Shown: positions 1-10,996 of the stretch, piece after piece
How the letters are laid out: each line of letters begins with the position of its first letter
Position numbering within the stretch: the stretch's first letter is position 1
NCBI GenBank assembly: GCA_903909435.1
Contig: CAIVVT010000210.1
Span: 1 to 60,657 of the forward strand
DNA: 60,657 nucleotides
Direction: 5' to 3'
From: an uncultured Acidobacteriia bacterium
GTDB taxonomy: Bacteria; Acidobacteriota; Terriglobia; Bryobacterales; Bryobacteraceae
The notes under the pieces: model-generated
What the model was told of the DNA's origin: nothing
The model's input: only the letters and a program-made list of their open reading frames with translations
Databases searched by the model: none
Program-made: the position numbers and the translations under genes

Positions 1-93
1 ATGCGATCGTCGATAGAAATCTTCTATACAGGGTAATACAAAAACAAATGGCAGCACAACCATCCAACCCACGAACCTGAAAGGACTTATGCG

Positions 94-393
94 ATGAGGA
101 AAGGGCGCGCTACGCCAGCTCGCAGTAAACTCCCGCTAGCCGTGCGGGGGCTGCAAATCGGACACGGCAAGCGGACACTCGTCCAGTCTGGGACGGCTTC
201 CGAGGAAGAGGCTGCAGCTTTGGATACATTGGCCGCCGCTTACGCGGAGTGCGCGCGGTTCGAAGACGCAGTAGCCACCGCGCGCCGCGCGCTGGCGCTG
301 GCACGTAATTCGCAGGCAGACGGAATAAAGCAGCGCATTCAACTTTACGAGCGGCGGATTCCTTTCCACAGGAAACCTGCTCATGCGCCATAG
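94..393 (+). pseudogene. Fragment of a tetratricopeptide-repeat (TPR) protein
   Basis: A 99-residue open frame whose residues 36-95 look like the last repeat and tail of a larger TPR protein: an LDTLAAAYAE helix, then an AVATARRALALA helix, then an LYERRIPFH ending of the kind that closes many acidobacterial TPR proteins. The first 35 residues have no TPR character and look unrelated. An AAGGA at 81-85 sits 8 nt before the ATG at 94, so the fragment could still be translated. I read it as the surviving 3' end of a broken gene, but a short functional TPR protein cannot be excluded. The rest of 1-489 holds nothing else I recognise. Confidence 0.4.
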
Positions 394-489
394 CATCCTT
401 GGGGCTTCTTACTTAGCCGGTTATGAGTCTCGCGAGCGGTTCCCGATTAAGGCGCGATCACGAATGCACAAAAACCTGCCCGTAAGACA

Positions 490-1731
490 TTACCCCCACC
501 AAGTCTCGCCGTCAGCCATGTGCTGCTTAAGGAAATCGGTATTCAGATCAAGTCCGAGCCCAGGCCCTTTGGGTAGCTGCAGGAGGCTGTTCTTGACGAT
601 TGGCGGATTCGACGCGGCCATGTCTTCCACGTAGTGCGTCGGCCGTCCAAGGGCGCTTTCGCTGCGGTAGAAGTTCTGAATCGAAGCGGCGAAATGCGCC
701 GATGCGAATGTGAGAACGAGCGTCCCTACGTTGTGCAGTGCAACCGGTGTGCGCGATAGCGCGGCATAGTCGGCGATCTTGCGCGTACCCGTAAAGCCGC
801 CGGAGAAAGCCAGATCGGGGTGTATGATGTCCACTGCCTGAGTGTCGAGGAAAGGCTTGAAACCTCGCACCAGTTCTAGCTTTTCACCCGTCAACAACGG
901 GATTCGAGTAGACCGCCGTAGAGCCACCCAGCCCTCGGAGTACGGCGGGTTGAGCGCATCTTCGATGAACAACGGGTCCATCGGTTCCACGGCCTTGGCA
1001 ACCGCGATCGCGCTGGGCGTATCGAACTCGTTGTGGCAATGTACTGCGATGTCGATGTCCTCGCCGACGGCCTCGCGGCAGTTGCTGTAGGCGGTGCGTA
1101 CCTTCTTCAGGTCTTCGTGCATCAGAGTATTGGCGTAGCGTGCTGCCGGCACGCCCAAGACGAAATTGATGCTGTTCTTGTAGGCCTTGAATCCCTCCGG
1201 GCGCGTCCTCACGAGCTCCGCCCAGGCCCGCACGGCGCCTTTGTCGAGCATGTCGAAACCGTCTCCGTGGGAGTACATCGGTACTGCGTCGCGGAACGGC
1301 CCACCCATCAGTTCGTAAACCGGCCGGTCGAGGATCTTGCCTGCCAGATCCCACAACGCCATGTCGATGCCGCTGATGGTCGGGATGTGCGCCGTGTAGG
1401 TGTGCATCAACGACGACAGTTCAAAGAAGTGCTTTTCAATCGCCAGCGGGTCTTTGCCGATGAGCATCGGCGCCATGGTCTGGATGCGCGCCTTGGCCAT
1501 TTCGCCCGTACTGCCCGCTTCGCCAATACCATACAGCCCAGCGTCGGTTTCGACTTTGATCAGGCAATTGCCCGTTGCCACCGGGCGTTGCAGCCCCAGC
1601 ACCTTGATTGCGGTGATCTTCAGCTTGCCGGTGTAGGGCGCCGCGAAGACCCTGAGGCTAGGGAAAAGCGGCGCGATCGGCGCGGCGGCAAGGATTTTAA
1701 GCAGGGTTCGACGGGTCATAGTGGATGGCAC
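490..1731 (-). CDS. Exported mandelate racemase/muconate lactonizing enzyme-type (enolase superfamily) protein
   Basis: 413 residues. Residues 1-31 look like a Tat-type signal (TRRTLLKIL followed by an Ala/Pro-rich hydrophobic stretch ending in VFAAP), which would place it in the periplasm. The rest has the enolase-superfamily plan: an N-terminal capping domain, then a barrel with the lysine region AYKNS near residue 185, metal-ligand positions E257 (FIEDAL) and E283 (TGEKL), and the general-base type H333 (LHNVG). The position where most relatives carry the first Asp ligand reads His (H231 in VHCHNE). Family members dehydrate or racemise acid sugars. The substrate cannot be called from sequence. 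It is a single gene, with aconitase upstream on the same strand after a 71-nt gap. Confidence 0.85.
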   Translation of the reverse strand: MPSTMTRRTLLKILAAAPIAPLFPSLRVFAAPYTGKLKITAIKVLGLQRPVATGNCLIKVETDAGLYGIGEAGSTGEMAKARIQTMAPMLIGKDPLAIEKHFFELSSLMHTYTAHIPTISGIDMALWDLAGKILDRPVYELMGGPFRDAVPMYSHGDGFDMLDKGAVRAWAELVRTRPEGFKAYKNSINFVLGVPAARYANTLMHEDLKKVRTAYSNCREAVGEDIDIAVHCHNEFDTPSAIAVAKAVEPMDPLFIEDALNPPYSEGWVALRRSTRIPLLTGEKLELVRGFKPFLDTQAVDIIHPDLAFSGGFTGTRKIADYAALSRTPVALHNVGTLVLTFASAHFAASIQNFYRSESALGRPTHYVEDMAASNPPIVKNSLLQLPKGPGLGLDLNTDFLKQHMADGETWWG

Positions 1732-1802
1732 CTCGGCTCCACTAATCTACTCCCGTTCAGGCTCACCCGTGTGTGGCGACTCTGGCGAGCCCTCTGTCTT
1801 GC

Positions 1803-4463
<2,661 letters not shown>

Positions 4464-4701
4464 AGCTTTACCGCACTTATTGTAGCGTGGCGCGAAAGGA
4501 AATCCTGCTTAGAGGGACCGGCAATGGGGGATTGGGGAGCTATCCGCGCTCGACACTTAAACGCCGCGGCTAGATTCACCGGTGCGTCCAACAATCAGTG
4601 ATCGAATCGCCGTTCGCCATTCGCGGCTGTTTGCGGCTAGCTGAGGGGTGGAAGTGGCGACTGCGGGTGCAATCGCCATCCTCCGCGAAATGTAAGCGAA
4701 G

Positions 4702-6288
4702 CTAAAGTCCAACAACCGACGCAAACCGCACCGCAGGATTGCTGCGCAGGTCCTCGATCACGTTATCGCCAATCGGCCCGTCCACCTCGACCACGGCTAC
4801 CGCGCGCAGTGGCGTGCCCGGTTCCGGCTGGCCCTCGTCCCGGCCGAGCGAGAAGTTCGCGATGTTCACGGAGTTCTTCCCGAGCACGGACCCGACGTGG
4901 CCGATCACGCCGGGTCCGTCGTGGTTGCGCATGAAGATCAGGCAGCCGGAAAGCGGCACCTCGACGCGAATCCCGTAGACTTCGAGCAGGCGCGGCCTGT
5001 CAAACACGACCGCACCAAACACGGGCGTAACTCCGCTTTCGGTTTCCACTTCAACACGGATGCCTTCGGTGGCGACCGGAATCGCAGTGTGCGACTCGCT
5101 CACGGCCACTCCTCGCTGGCCAGCCAACTGGAAGGCGTTGATGAAGTTCACGCGCGAGTTGAGCGCGCGGCTCAGCACACCTGCCAACGCCGAGTTGCGC
5201 AGCAGCGATGTATTCATGCCGGCAATGCGGCCTGAGTAGCTCACCCGCACGGCCTTCACCGGGCCGGTGGAGATGAGCGAGGCGAAGCGGCCCAATCGCT
5301 CGGCCAAAGTGATGTAGGGACCAATCGCCTTGTATTGCTGCGGCGTAATGGCCGGCATGTTCACCGCGTTGATCGCGACACCGTGGTTGAGGTATTCCGC
5401 CATCTGCTCGACGATGCGAATGCCGACGATCTCCTGCGCCTCTTCGGTCGAGCCCGCGATGTGCGGGGTGGCAATAACGTTTGGAGCCGAAGTGAGCGGG
5501 TTATCCGCAGTCAGAGGCTCGGGTTCGAACACGTCGAGACCGGCTCCGGCGACTTTGCCCGCGGTCAAGGCATCCTTCAACGCTAGGGCGTCGATCAGTT
5601 CTCCCCGCGCGCAATTGATAATGCGGACTCCGTCCTTCATTTTGGCGAAGGCGGCGGCATTCAGCATGTGCGTCGTCTCGGGCGTCTTCGGCGGGTGCAG
5701 GCTGATGTAGTCCGATTCCGCGAAGAGGCGTTCCAGATGCACGACCTCTGCCCCCAGGTCGGCCGCAAGCTGCGGATTAACATAGGGATCGGCCACGATC
5801 ACGCGCATTTCGAACCCGCGCGCGCGCCTAACCACTTCCTGGCCGATGTTACCCATCCCCACCACGCCCAGCACCTTGCCGCGCAGTTCGTTTCCCAGGA
5901 ACTTCTTCTTCTCCCACTTACCCGCCAGGGTCGAAACCGTCGCGGCGGGGATCATGCGCGCCAGACCCAGCATCAGTGCGAAGGTGTGTTCGGCGACCGA
6001 GACGGCGTTGCCACCGGGTGTATTCATCACCAGCACGCCAGCCGCGGTAGCGGCCGCAAGATCGACGTTGTCCACGCCGACGCCCGCGCGGCCGATCACG
6101 CGCAGTTTAGGGGCCTTGGCCAAAGTCTCGGCATTCACCTTGACGGCGCTGCGAACCAACAGCGCCTCGCAGTCCGCGAGATGCGGCGCGTACTCTTTCG
6201 GATTGGAGACTACAACGTCCCAACCGGCTTGCGACCGGAGCAGCTCGATCGCCGCCGGCGACATGGGCTCAGCAACCAAAACCTTCAA
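4702..6288 (-). CDS. serA: D-3-phosphoglycerate dehydrogenase, long ACT-domain form
   Basis: 528 residues, the long type of SerA that commits 3-phosphoglycerate to serine synthesis. The NAD-binding loop is GMGNIG at 144-149. The catalytic set fits R228 (NCARGE), E257 (VFEPEP) and H276 (TPHIAGS). An intervening domain follows, and the last ~75 residues form an ACT domain (SGCLIFMRNHDGPGVIGHVG), usually the site of serine feedback. The start is TTG at 6288, chosen because AGGAG stands 7 nt before it and the protein begins exactly at the conserved MKVLVAEP. It lies 19 nt after the stop of the aminotransferase gene, so the two are probably one transcript. Confidence 0.96.
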   Translation of the reverse strand: MKVLVAEPMSPAAIELLRSQAGWDVVVSNPKEYAPHLADCEALLVRSAVKVNAETLAKAPKLRVIGRAGVGVDNVDLAAATAAGVLVMNTPGGNAVSVAEHTFALMLGLARMIPAATVSTLAGKWEKKKFLGNELRGKVLGVVGMGNIGQEVVRRARGFEMRVIVADPYVNPQLAADLGAEVVHLERLFAESDYISLHPPKTPETTHMLNAAAFAKMKDGVRIINCARGELIDALALKDALTAGKVAGAGLDVFEPEPLTADNPLTSAPNVIATPHIAGSTEEAQEIVGIRIVEQMAEYLNHGVAINAVNMPAITPQQYKAIGPYITLAERLGRFASLISTGPVKAVRVSYSGRIAGMNTSLLRNSALAGVLSRALNSRVNFINAFQLAGQRGVAVSESHTAIPVATEGIRVEVETESGVTPVFGAVVFDRPRLLEVYGIRVEVPLSGCLIFMRNHDGPGVIGHVGSVLGKNSVNIANFSLGRDEGQPEPGTPLRAVAVVEVDGPIGDNVIEDLRSNPAVRFASVVGL

Positions 6289-6295
6289 CTTGAAT

Positions 6296-6300
6296 CTCCT
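6296..6300 (-). promoter_or_regulatory. Shine-Dalgarno AGGAG that fixes the TTG start of serA
   Basis: AGGAG on the minus strand ends 7 nt before a TTG codon at 6286-6288. No ATG in frame matches the conserved SerA N-terminus, so this site decides the start. Confidence 0.75.
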
Positions 6301-6307
6301 CTGTAAA

Positions 6308-7474
6308 CTATGCCGCCGGCGGCTTCAACGCGGCTTCGGCGTACACTTTTTGCACGGCGGCGACGCCTGTGCCAAGCTCGACCGGGAAACCCTTCGAGTA
6401 CAGAACTAACTCAAGTTCTGCGATCACTGCGAACAGGTCGGCAAAATCGAAGTAGCCCAGATGCGCGATGCGGAAGATCTGTCCCTTCATTGAGCCCTGG
6501 CCATTGGCGATGATGGAACCGAACTGGCTGCGGAAGCCCTTCACGATCTCGCTCGAGTCCATGCCTTTGGGCGAGCGAATCGCAGTCACCGATGAGCTGG
6601 GGCTGTTCGGAGCGAACAGTTCGAGCCCCAAAGCCGCCGCGGCGCTGCGCGTGGCTTTCGCCAGCAGTTCGGCGTTTTCGATCAGCTTGTCCATACCCAG
6701 CGACCTGATGTACTTGAGCGACTCGGCCAAAGCGAGGATCAGGCTGACGTTCGGCGTCCAGGCGGACTCGCCCTTGTCCGCCATCTTTTTCTCTTTTTTC
6801 AAGTCGAAGTAGAGGCGCGGCAGTTTCGCGGTCGCGTTGTGGGTCCAGGCCTTCTCGCTCACCGAGATAAAGGCCAGGCCGGGCGGGATCATGAAGGCCT
6901 TCTGGGAGCCGCCGACCACGATGTCGAGACCCCAGTTGTCGATATCGAGCGTCATTGTGCCGAGGCCGGTGATCGCGTCCACGATGCACAGCGCGCCCGT
7001 CTTCTTCACGATTTCGGCTATGGCGCGTACGTCGTGCGCGGCACCGGTCGAAGTCTCGGAAGCCTGAAAGGCGACGCCCTGCGCGGACGGGTTCTCACGC
7101 AGGGCCTGTTCGATGCGCTCCGGCGCGACGACATCGCCATACTCGGCAGTCAGGACGACCGCGTTGAGTCGGTAGGCCTTGGCCAACTCCGCCCAGCGTT
7201 CGCCGAACTTGCCGGCGGAGGCGATAATGATGGTGTCGCCCTCGCTGAAGAAGTTCGAAATCGAAGCTTCCAACCCGCCGGTCCCTGAGCTGACCGTGAT
7301 CAATACGTCACCCTTGGTACCGTATACCTCTTTGAGGTCGGCCAGTACGAGCGGGTAGAGTTTAATGAAGTCCGGCGTCCTATGGTGGATGTCGGACGCC
7401 ATCATGGCGTGCAGGGCGCGAGGCAGTAGAGGCGTCGGCCCAGGCGTCAGGAGTCGCTGCTTCCGGATGTGCAT
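6308..7474 (-). CDS. Class V aminotransferase (alanine/serine-glyoxylate type)
   Basis: 388 residues, PLP-dependent fold type I. The N-terminal LTPGPTPLLPRAL is the hallmark of the alanine-glyoxylate/serine-pyruvate aminotransferase branch. The cofactor lysine lies in GGSQKAFMIPPG and the PLP-binding Asp in VDAITGLG. It is first in a two-gene unit with serA, so it may provide the transamination step of serine synthesis (phosphohydroxypyruvate to phosphoserine) in place of a classical SerC. That role is inferred only from position, and the family also includes glyoxylate-using enzymes. The gene diverges from yqeY across a 35-nt gap, which must hold both promoters. Confidence 0.88.
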   Translation of the reverse strand: MHIRKQRLLTPGPTPLLPRALHAMMASDIHHRTPDFIKLYPLVLADLKEVYGTKGDVLITVSSGTGGLEASISNFFSEGDTIIIASAGKFGERWAELAKAYRLNAVVLTAEYGDVVAPERIEQALRENPSAQGVAFQASETSTGAAHDVRAIAEIVKKTGALCIVDAITGLGTMTLDIDNWGLDIVVGGSQKAFMIPPGLAFISVSEKAWTHNATAKLPRLYFDLKKEKKMADKGESAWTPNVSLILALAESLKYIRSLGMDKLIENAELLAKATRSAAAALGLELFAPNSPSSSVTAIRSPKGMDSSEIVKGFRSQFGSIIANGQGSMKGQIFRIAHLGYFDFADLFAVIAELELVLYSKGFPVELGTGVAAVQKVYAEAALKPPAA

Positions 7475-7509
7475 GGTATGTGTAGGTAGACCTAACAGGA
7501 TATCAAAAT

Positions 7510-7956
7510 ATGGCCCTAATCGATCAGTTGCAGAAAGACTTGCTCGTCCTGATGAAGGCGAAAGACGAGGCGCGGCTCAGCGCCGTCCGTATGCTCAAGG
7601 CTGCCGTAATGAAGGCAAAAGTCGATTCGGCTGCTCCGCTGGACGAAGCGGCGGAGCTCAAGATTCTGAATTCACTGGTTAAACAGCGTCAGGACGCCGC
7701 CGACATGTACCGCCAGGGCGGACGCCCCGAACAGGCCGAAAAGGAAGAGGCGGAGCGGCGCGTCATCGAGAGCTACATGCCCGCCTCGGCCACCGAAGCT
7801 GAACTGGAGGCTGCCATTACCGAAGCTCTCGCGGAGACCGGCGCGACCAGTTCCAAGCAGATGGGACTCGTGATGAATGCCGTCAAGGCGAAGTTGGCCG
7901 GCAAGCGTATCGACGGTAAGCTATTGAGCGGAAAAGTCAAAGCAAAGCTGGGCTAA
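7510..7956 (+). CDS. yqeY: YqeY/GatB C-terminal-like domain protein
   Basis: 148 residues, the normal size for the YqeY family. It begins MALIDQLQKDLLVLMKAKDEARLSAVRML, the conserved helical N-terminus, and ends in the small domain shared with the tail of GatB (TSSKQMGLVMNAVKAKL, then GKLLSGKVKAKL), which in GatB contacts tRNA. The cellular role is not firmly established. It is a single gene with AGGAT shortly before the start, followed by a stem-loop at 7995-8024. Confidence 0.9.
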   Translation: MALIDQLQKDLLVLMKAKDEARLSAVRMLKAAVMKAKVDSAAPLDEAAELKILNSLVKQRQDAADMYRQGGRPEQAEKEEAERRVIESYMPASATEAELEAAITEALAETGATSSKQMGLVMNAVKAKLAGKRIDGKLLSGKVKAKLG

Positions 7957-8258
7957 ACCGGACAAGGAATCGCCGCTCGGGCTTACACAAGAAAGCCGCG
8001 GCTCAGGACAAACTGAACCGCGGCCTCAAACTTCAGGTACGTCGCGACGGTAAGGGAACACCTCAAACCCTCGCCATCCCGCACATCCCGAGAGGCATCG
8101 CCTCTCTGCGGATGTGATAGTCCGATCAGCAGTAATGCCGAATCTCGCACCCAACCGCCGCGGGGTTCAGAATCGCTGCCTGCTGAAGGCCTGCCTCGGT
8201 CTCAGTACAGACCAAGCGCTGCGAACTGGAACACAAGACAGGCACCGGAATCTGCGAT
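7957..8258. other. Convergent intergenic region with one stem-loop
   Basis: About 300 nt between the ends of yqeY (plus) and the ferredoxin gene (minus). Apart from the stem-loop at 7995-8024 I see no gene, repeat or RNA signature. Open frames here lack family resemblance. Confidence 0.5.
7995..8024. terminator. Stem-loop between convergent genes
   Basis: GCCGCGGCTCAG pairs with CTGAACCGCGGC across a six-base loop, with a single G-T mismatch. There is no clear T-run on either side, so it is only a weak terminator candidate. It stands 38 nt after the yqeY stop. Confidence 0.4.
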
Positions 8259-8510
8259 CTAGCCGAAATAGGCCGCGTTCTTGTCGGTCGCTTCGGCATG
8301 CTCCGCCGGAACTTCGTCACTCAAAAAGATCGAATTGGTCGGGCAGACTGGCACGCATGCTCCGCAGTCGATGCATTCGGCCGGATTGACGTAAAGTTGT
8401 GCCACCGTTTCAAAATCCGCCTCATCCTTCGTCGGATGAATGCAGTTCACGGGACATGCTTCAATACAGTGCTCGTCTTTAGTGCAGGTATCAGTGATAA
8501 CGTAGGCCAT
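8259..8510 (-). CDS. Small two-cluster ferredoxin (FdxA-like)
   Basis: 83 residues. First cluster region: C9, C15, C19 and C23 in the pattern C-x5-C-x3-CP-x2-C. Second: C46, C49, C52 and C56 in CIDCGACVPVCP. This is the two-[Fe-S]-cluster bacterial ferredoxin plan. The spacing of the first two cysteines is shorter than the C-x7-C of seven-iron ferredoxins, so the cluster type (3Fe or 4Fe) is open. I chose the ATG at 8510 because MAYVITDTC is the conserved beginning and a GGAG lies about 12 nt upstream. A longer frame upstream has no family resemblance. It is a single gene, divergent from the OPT transporter. Confidence 0.92.
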   Translation of the reverse strand: MAYVITDTCTKDEHCIEACPVNCIHPTKDEADFETVAQLYVNPAECIDCGACVPVCPTNSIFLSDEVPAEHAEATDKNAAYFG

Positions 8511-8623
8511 GAAAAAGGGACTCCGGTGGATTAAACTGCACGTCCGTTGCCAAACACGGGACTGAGTGAAAGTGTTGAAACGCCAAGCACTACGCAAATG
8601 TGCGCATTGCGGGTTGCGTGATA

Positions 8624-8654
8624 TGCCCCAATCTTGCCGTTTCCGTTTGGGGCA
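8624..8654. promoter_or_regulatory. Inverted repeat in the divergent ferredoxin/OPT promoter region
   Basis: TGCCCCAA and TTGGGGCA, perfect 8-bp arms separated by 15 nt, lie in the 282-nt gap between two divergent genes. The spacing is compatible with an operator for a dimeric repressor or with a small hairpin. I do not recognise the regulator. Confidence 0.3.
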
Positions 8655-8792
8655 ACTCATCCTCCGTGATAAAAGCGACCGAAGCCTACCCGGAACCGGG
8701 CGTTCCCGCTGTATGATGTTCTCGCGTGCTTCGATCCGGACGCCCATTTTGAGTCCGCCGCCGTCGTGTCAATTCAAGGAGATGAGCCTGCA

Positions 8793-10820
8793 ATGGCCAG
8801 CGAAACCAAAGATTATAAACCGTTTGTTCCGCCCTCGATGCAGATGAGGGAATTCACCCTGCGCGCGGTCCTGCTGGGACTCGTGATGACGGTAATTCTG
8901 GGGGCAGCGAACGCCTACCTGGGGTTGAGGGCAGGGATGACCATCGCGGCGACTTATCCCGCGGCAGTCATCGGCATGGCAGTTCTACGCCTTTTCAAAG
9001 CATCCATCCTCGAAGAGAACATTGCCCGTACAGTCGGATCCATTGGAGAATCCGTGGCGGCCGGCGCCGTTTTCACGATCCCCGCGTTCGTGATCACAAA
9101 AGCGTGGCCCCAGTTCGATTCGTCGATGGCCTACTGGCAGTCGGTGGCGCTCATGGTAGTCGGCGGTTCCCTGGGCATCCTGTTCGTTACCCTGCTGCGG
9201 CGGGTGATGGTCGAGGATCCCGAATTGCCGTTCCCGGAATCCGCCGCTGCGGCGGAGATTCACAAGGCAGGCCAGCGGGGCAGCGACGCCGCCAACACGC
9301 TGTTCCAGGCCATGGGCATCGGCGGACTCGTTTACCTGCTCGGTGAGTTCCGGCTGTTCAACGCCAGCACCGATTTCTTCTTCAAGATGGGGGAAATCGG
9401 CAAGAGTGCGGTTCGACTTGGCAAGGACCGGTTGATTGCCGTGGGCGGAATCACGAAGTTTTCAATGCCCAATATCAGCCCCGCCTACTTCGGCGTTGGC
9501 TACATCATCGGGCCGCGCCTGGGGGCGCTGAACTTCGCGGGTGGCATCTTCGCCTGGGGTCTGCTGGTCCCACTCCTGATCTACTTCCTCGGACCCGACA
9601 TTTCAAAGACATTGCCTCCCGGCGAAGCCGCCTGGGACCTAATCGGAAACCAGGTCTGGCGGAACATCGTGCGCCCCATCGCGGTGGGTGGAATGCTTGT
9701 TGGAGCCAGTTACACCCTTTTCAAGATGCGGGCGAGCCTGGCGGCGGGCATCGGTCGCGCCATCAGCGACCTGAAGAAGGCTAGCGCACAAGGTGAAGCG
9801 CAGGACCGTACGCAACTCGACATCAGCGCCCGCACGATCTTCATGGGCCTCGGGTTGGCCTTTCTCGCCATGCTGGCGCTGTACTTCTTCTTCACCAAAG
9901 ACTATGCCGCCGCCGGCGTTTCAGCTGTCGTGATGATCATTTTGGGCTTCTTCTTCGCAGCCATCAGCGGCAACCTGGTCGGCATGATCGGGTCGTCCAA
10001 CAACCCCATCTCGGGGCTGACGCTTTCAACGCTGATCATCGCCGCTTTGCTGATGGTCGCAATCGGGGTGAAGGGTTCCACAGGCGTGATGGCAGTGCTC
10101 GGGGTCGCTGCCGTCATCTGCGTCAGCAGCGCGGTCGCGGGTGAGATGCTCCAGGACTTGAAAGTCGGGCACATCCTCGGCGGCACGCCGCGCCGGATGC
10201 AGATCGGCGATTTTCTGGGAGTTCTGGTAGCCAGCCTGGTGCTGTACTTTCCGCTTCTGTGGCTGCATCAGAGCAACATCAAGGAAGGCGGCATCGGCTT
10301 TGGCGACGCCAAACTGTCCGCGCCACAGGCCGGGCTGATGGCAAGTCTCGCGCAAGGCATCGTAGGCGGCGACATGCCCTGGCCGCTCGTGATCGTGGGC
10401 ATCTTCATGGGCATTGGGCTGATCATGGTCCAGGTCAAGAGCCCGATGCTGTTCAGCGTCGGTATGTACCTGCCCCTGGAAACCACCTTCGCCATATTCG
10501 TCGGCGGCGTGATCCGCTGGCTGTGCGACGTGTACCGCGACCGCAACAACTACAACGACGCCCAGAAGGCGCGCATCGAGAATGCGGGGGTGCTGTGTGC
10601 CTCCGGCCTGATCGCAGGCGAGGCTCTGATGGGGTTGATCAAGGCCGGCGTTGTAATGGCCACCGACAAGCCGCTGGCATCGATCTTCCACTTCTTCGCC
10701 GAACCGCCGCTGGCAGGTGGGTTGATCGTGCTGGTCCTGTTGGCCCTGTACATGATCCGCTTGCCGCTGTCGCGCGCCGGTTCACCGGACGAACCCGCGC
10801 CGCCAACGGCCATCATGTAG
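8793..10820 (+). CDS. OPT-family oligopeptide/metal-chelate transporter
   Basis: 675 residues, with about 14-16 hydrophobic segments. The N-terminal MREFTLRAVLLGLVMTVILGAANAYLGLRAGMTIAATYPAAVIGM is typical of the bacterial OPT superfamily, as is the later GNLVGMIGSSNNPISGLT motif. The family imports oligopeptides or metal-siderophore complexes by proton symport; the cargo here is unknown. I start at ATG 8793, with AAGGAG at 8776-8781. An upstream in-frame GTG at 8766 would add nine residues but places the Shine-Dalgarno inside the gene. A 31-bp palindrome follows 38 nt after the stop. Confidence 0.93.
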   Translation: MASETKDYKPFVPPSMQMREFTLRAVLLGLVMTVILGAANAYLGLRAGMTIAATYPAAVIGMAVLRLFKASILEENIARTVGSIGESVAAGAVFTIPAFVITKAWPQFDSSMAYWQSVALMVVGGSLGILFVTLLRRVMVEDPELPFPESAAAAEIHKAGQRGSDAANTLFQAMGIGGLVYLLGEFRLFNASTDFFFKMGEIGKSAVRLGKDRLIAVGGITKFSMPNISPAYFGVGYIIGPRLGALNFAGGIFAWGLLVPLLIYFLGPDISKTLPPGEAAWDLIGNQVWRNIVRPIAVGGMLVGASYTLFKMRASLAAGIGRAISDLKKASAQGEAQDRTQLDISARTIFMGLGLAFLAMLALYFFFTKDYAAAGVSAVVMIILGFFFAAISGNLVGMIGSSNNPISGLTLSTLIIAALLMVAIGVKGSTGVMAVLGVAAVICVSSAVAGEMLQDLKVGHILGGTPRRMQIGDFLGVLVASLVLYFPLLWLHQSNIKEGGIGFGDAKLSAPQAGLMASLAQGIVGGDMPWPLVIVGIFMGIGLIMVQVKSPMLFSVGMYLPLETTFAIFVGGVIRWLCDVYRDRNNYNDAQKARIENAGVLCASGLIAGEALMGLIKAGVVMATDKPLASIFHFFAEPPLAGGLIVLVLLALYMIRLPLSRAGSPDEPAPPTAIM

Positions 10821-10858
10821 GGGCTACGCGTCGGGCGTAGCGGATCAAATTGCCTGCC

Positions 10859-10934
10859 GACCCCACTGTTGCCTGACCGTCGGGGTTCCATTCTGGCCGG
10901 AACGGAACCCCGACGGTCAGGCAACAGTGGGGTC
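10859..10934. repeat. Palindromic repeat, copy 1: perfect 31-bp inverted repeat
   Basis: Arms at 10859-10889 and 10904-10934 are exact reverse complements, with a 14-nt loop. The arm contains CCTGACCGTCGGGGTTCC, which matches the core CCTGACGGTCGCGGCTCC of the copies near 52.7, 56.4 and 60.6 kb at 15 of 18 positions. The changes are compensated in the other arm, so pairing is kept. It lies between the OPT transporter and the spermidine-synthase-like gene, both on the plus strand, and may also end OPT transcription. Confidence 0.85.
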
Positions 10935-10996
10935 ACTTTCCTTGCACTGCTCACAACCGCGCTTCGGTCCGGCTTCACGTTAGGATAGATAGTAGT

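Noticed and set aside
8511..8747. Upstream extension of the ferredoxin
   Set aside because: The added residues have no family resemblance, and the start at 8510 is the conserved MAYVITD.
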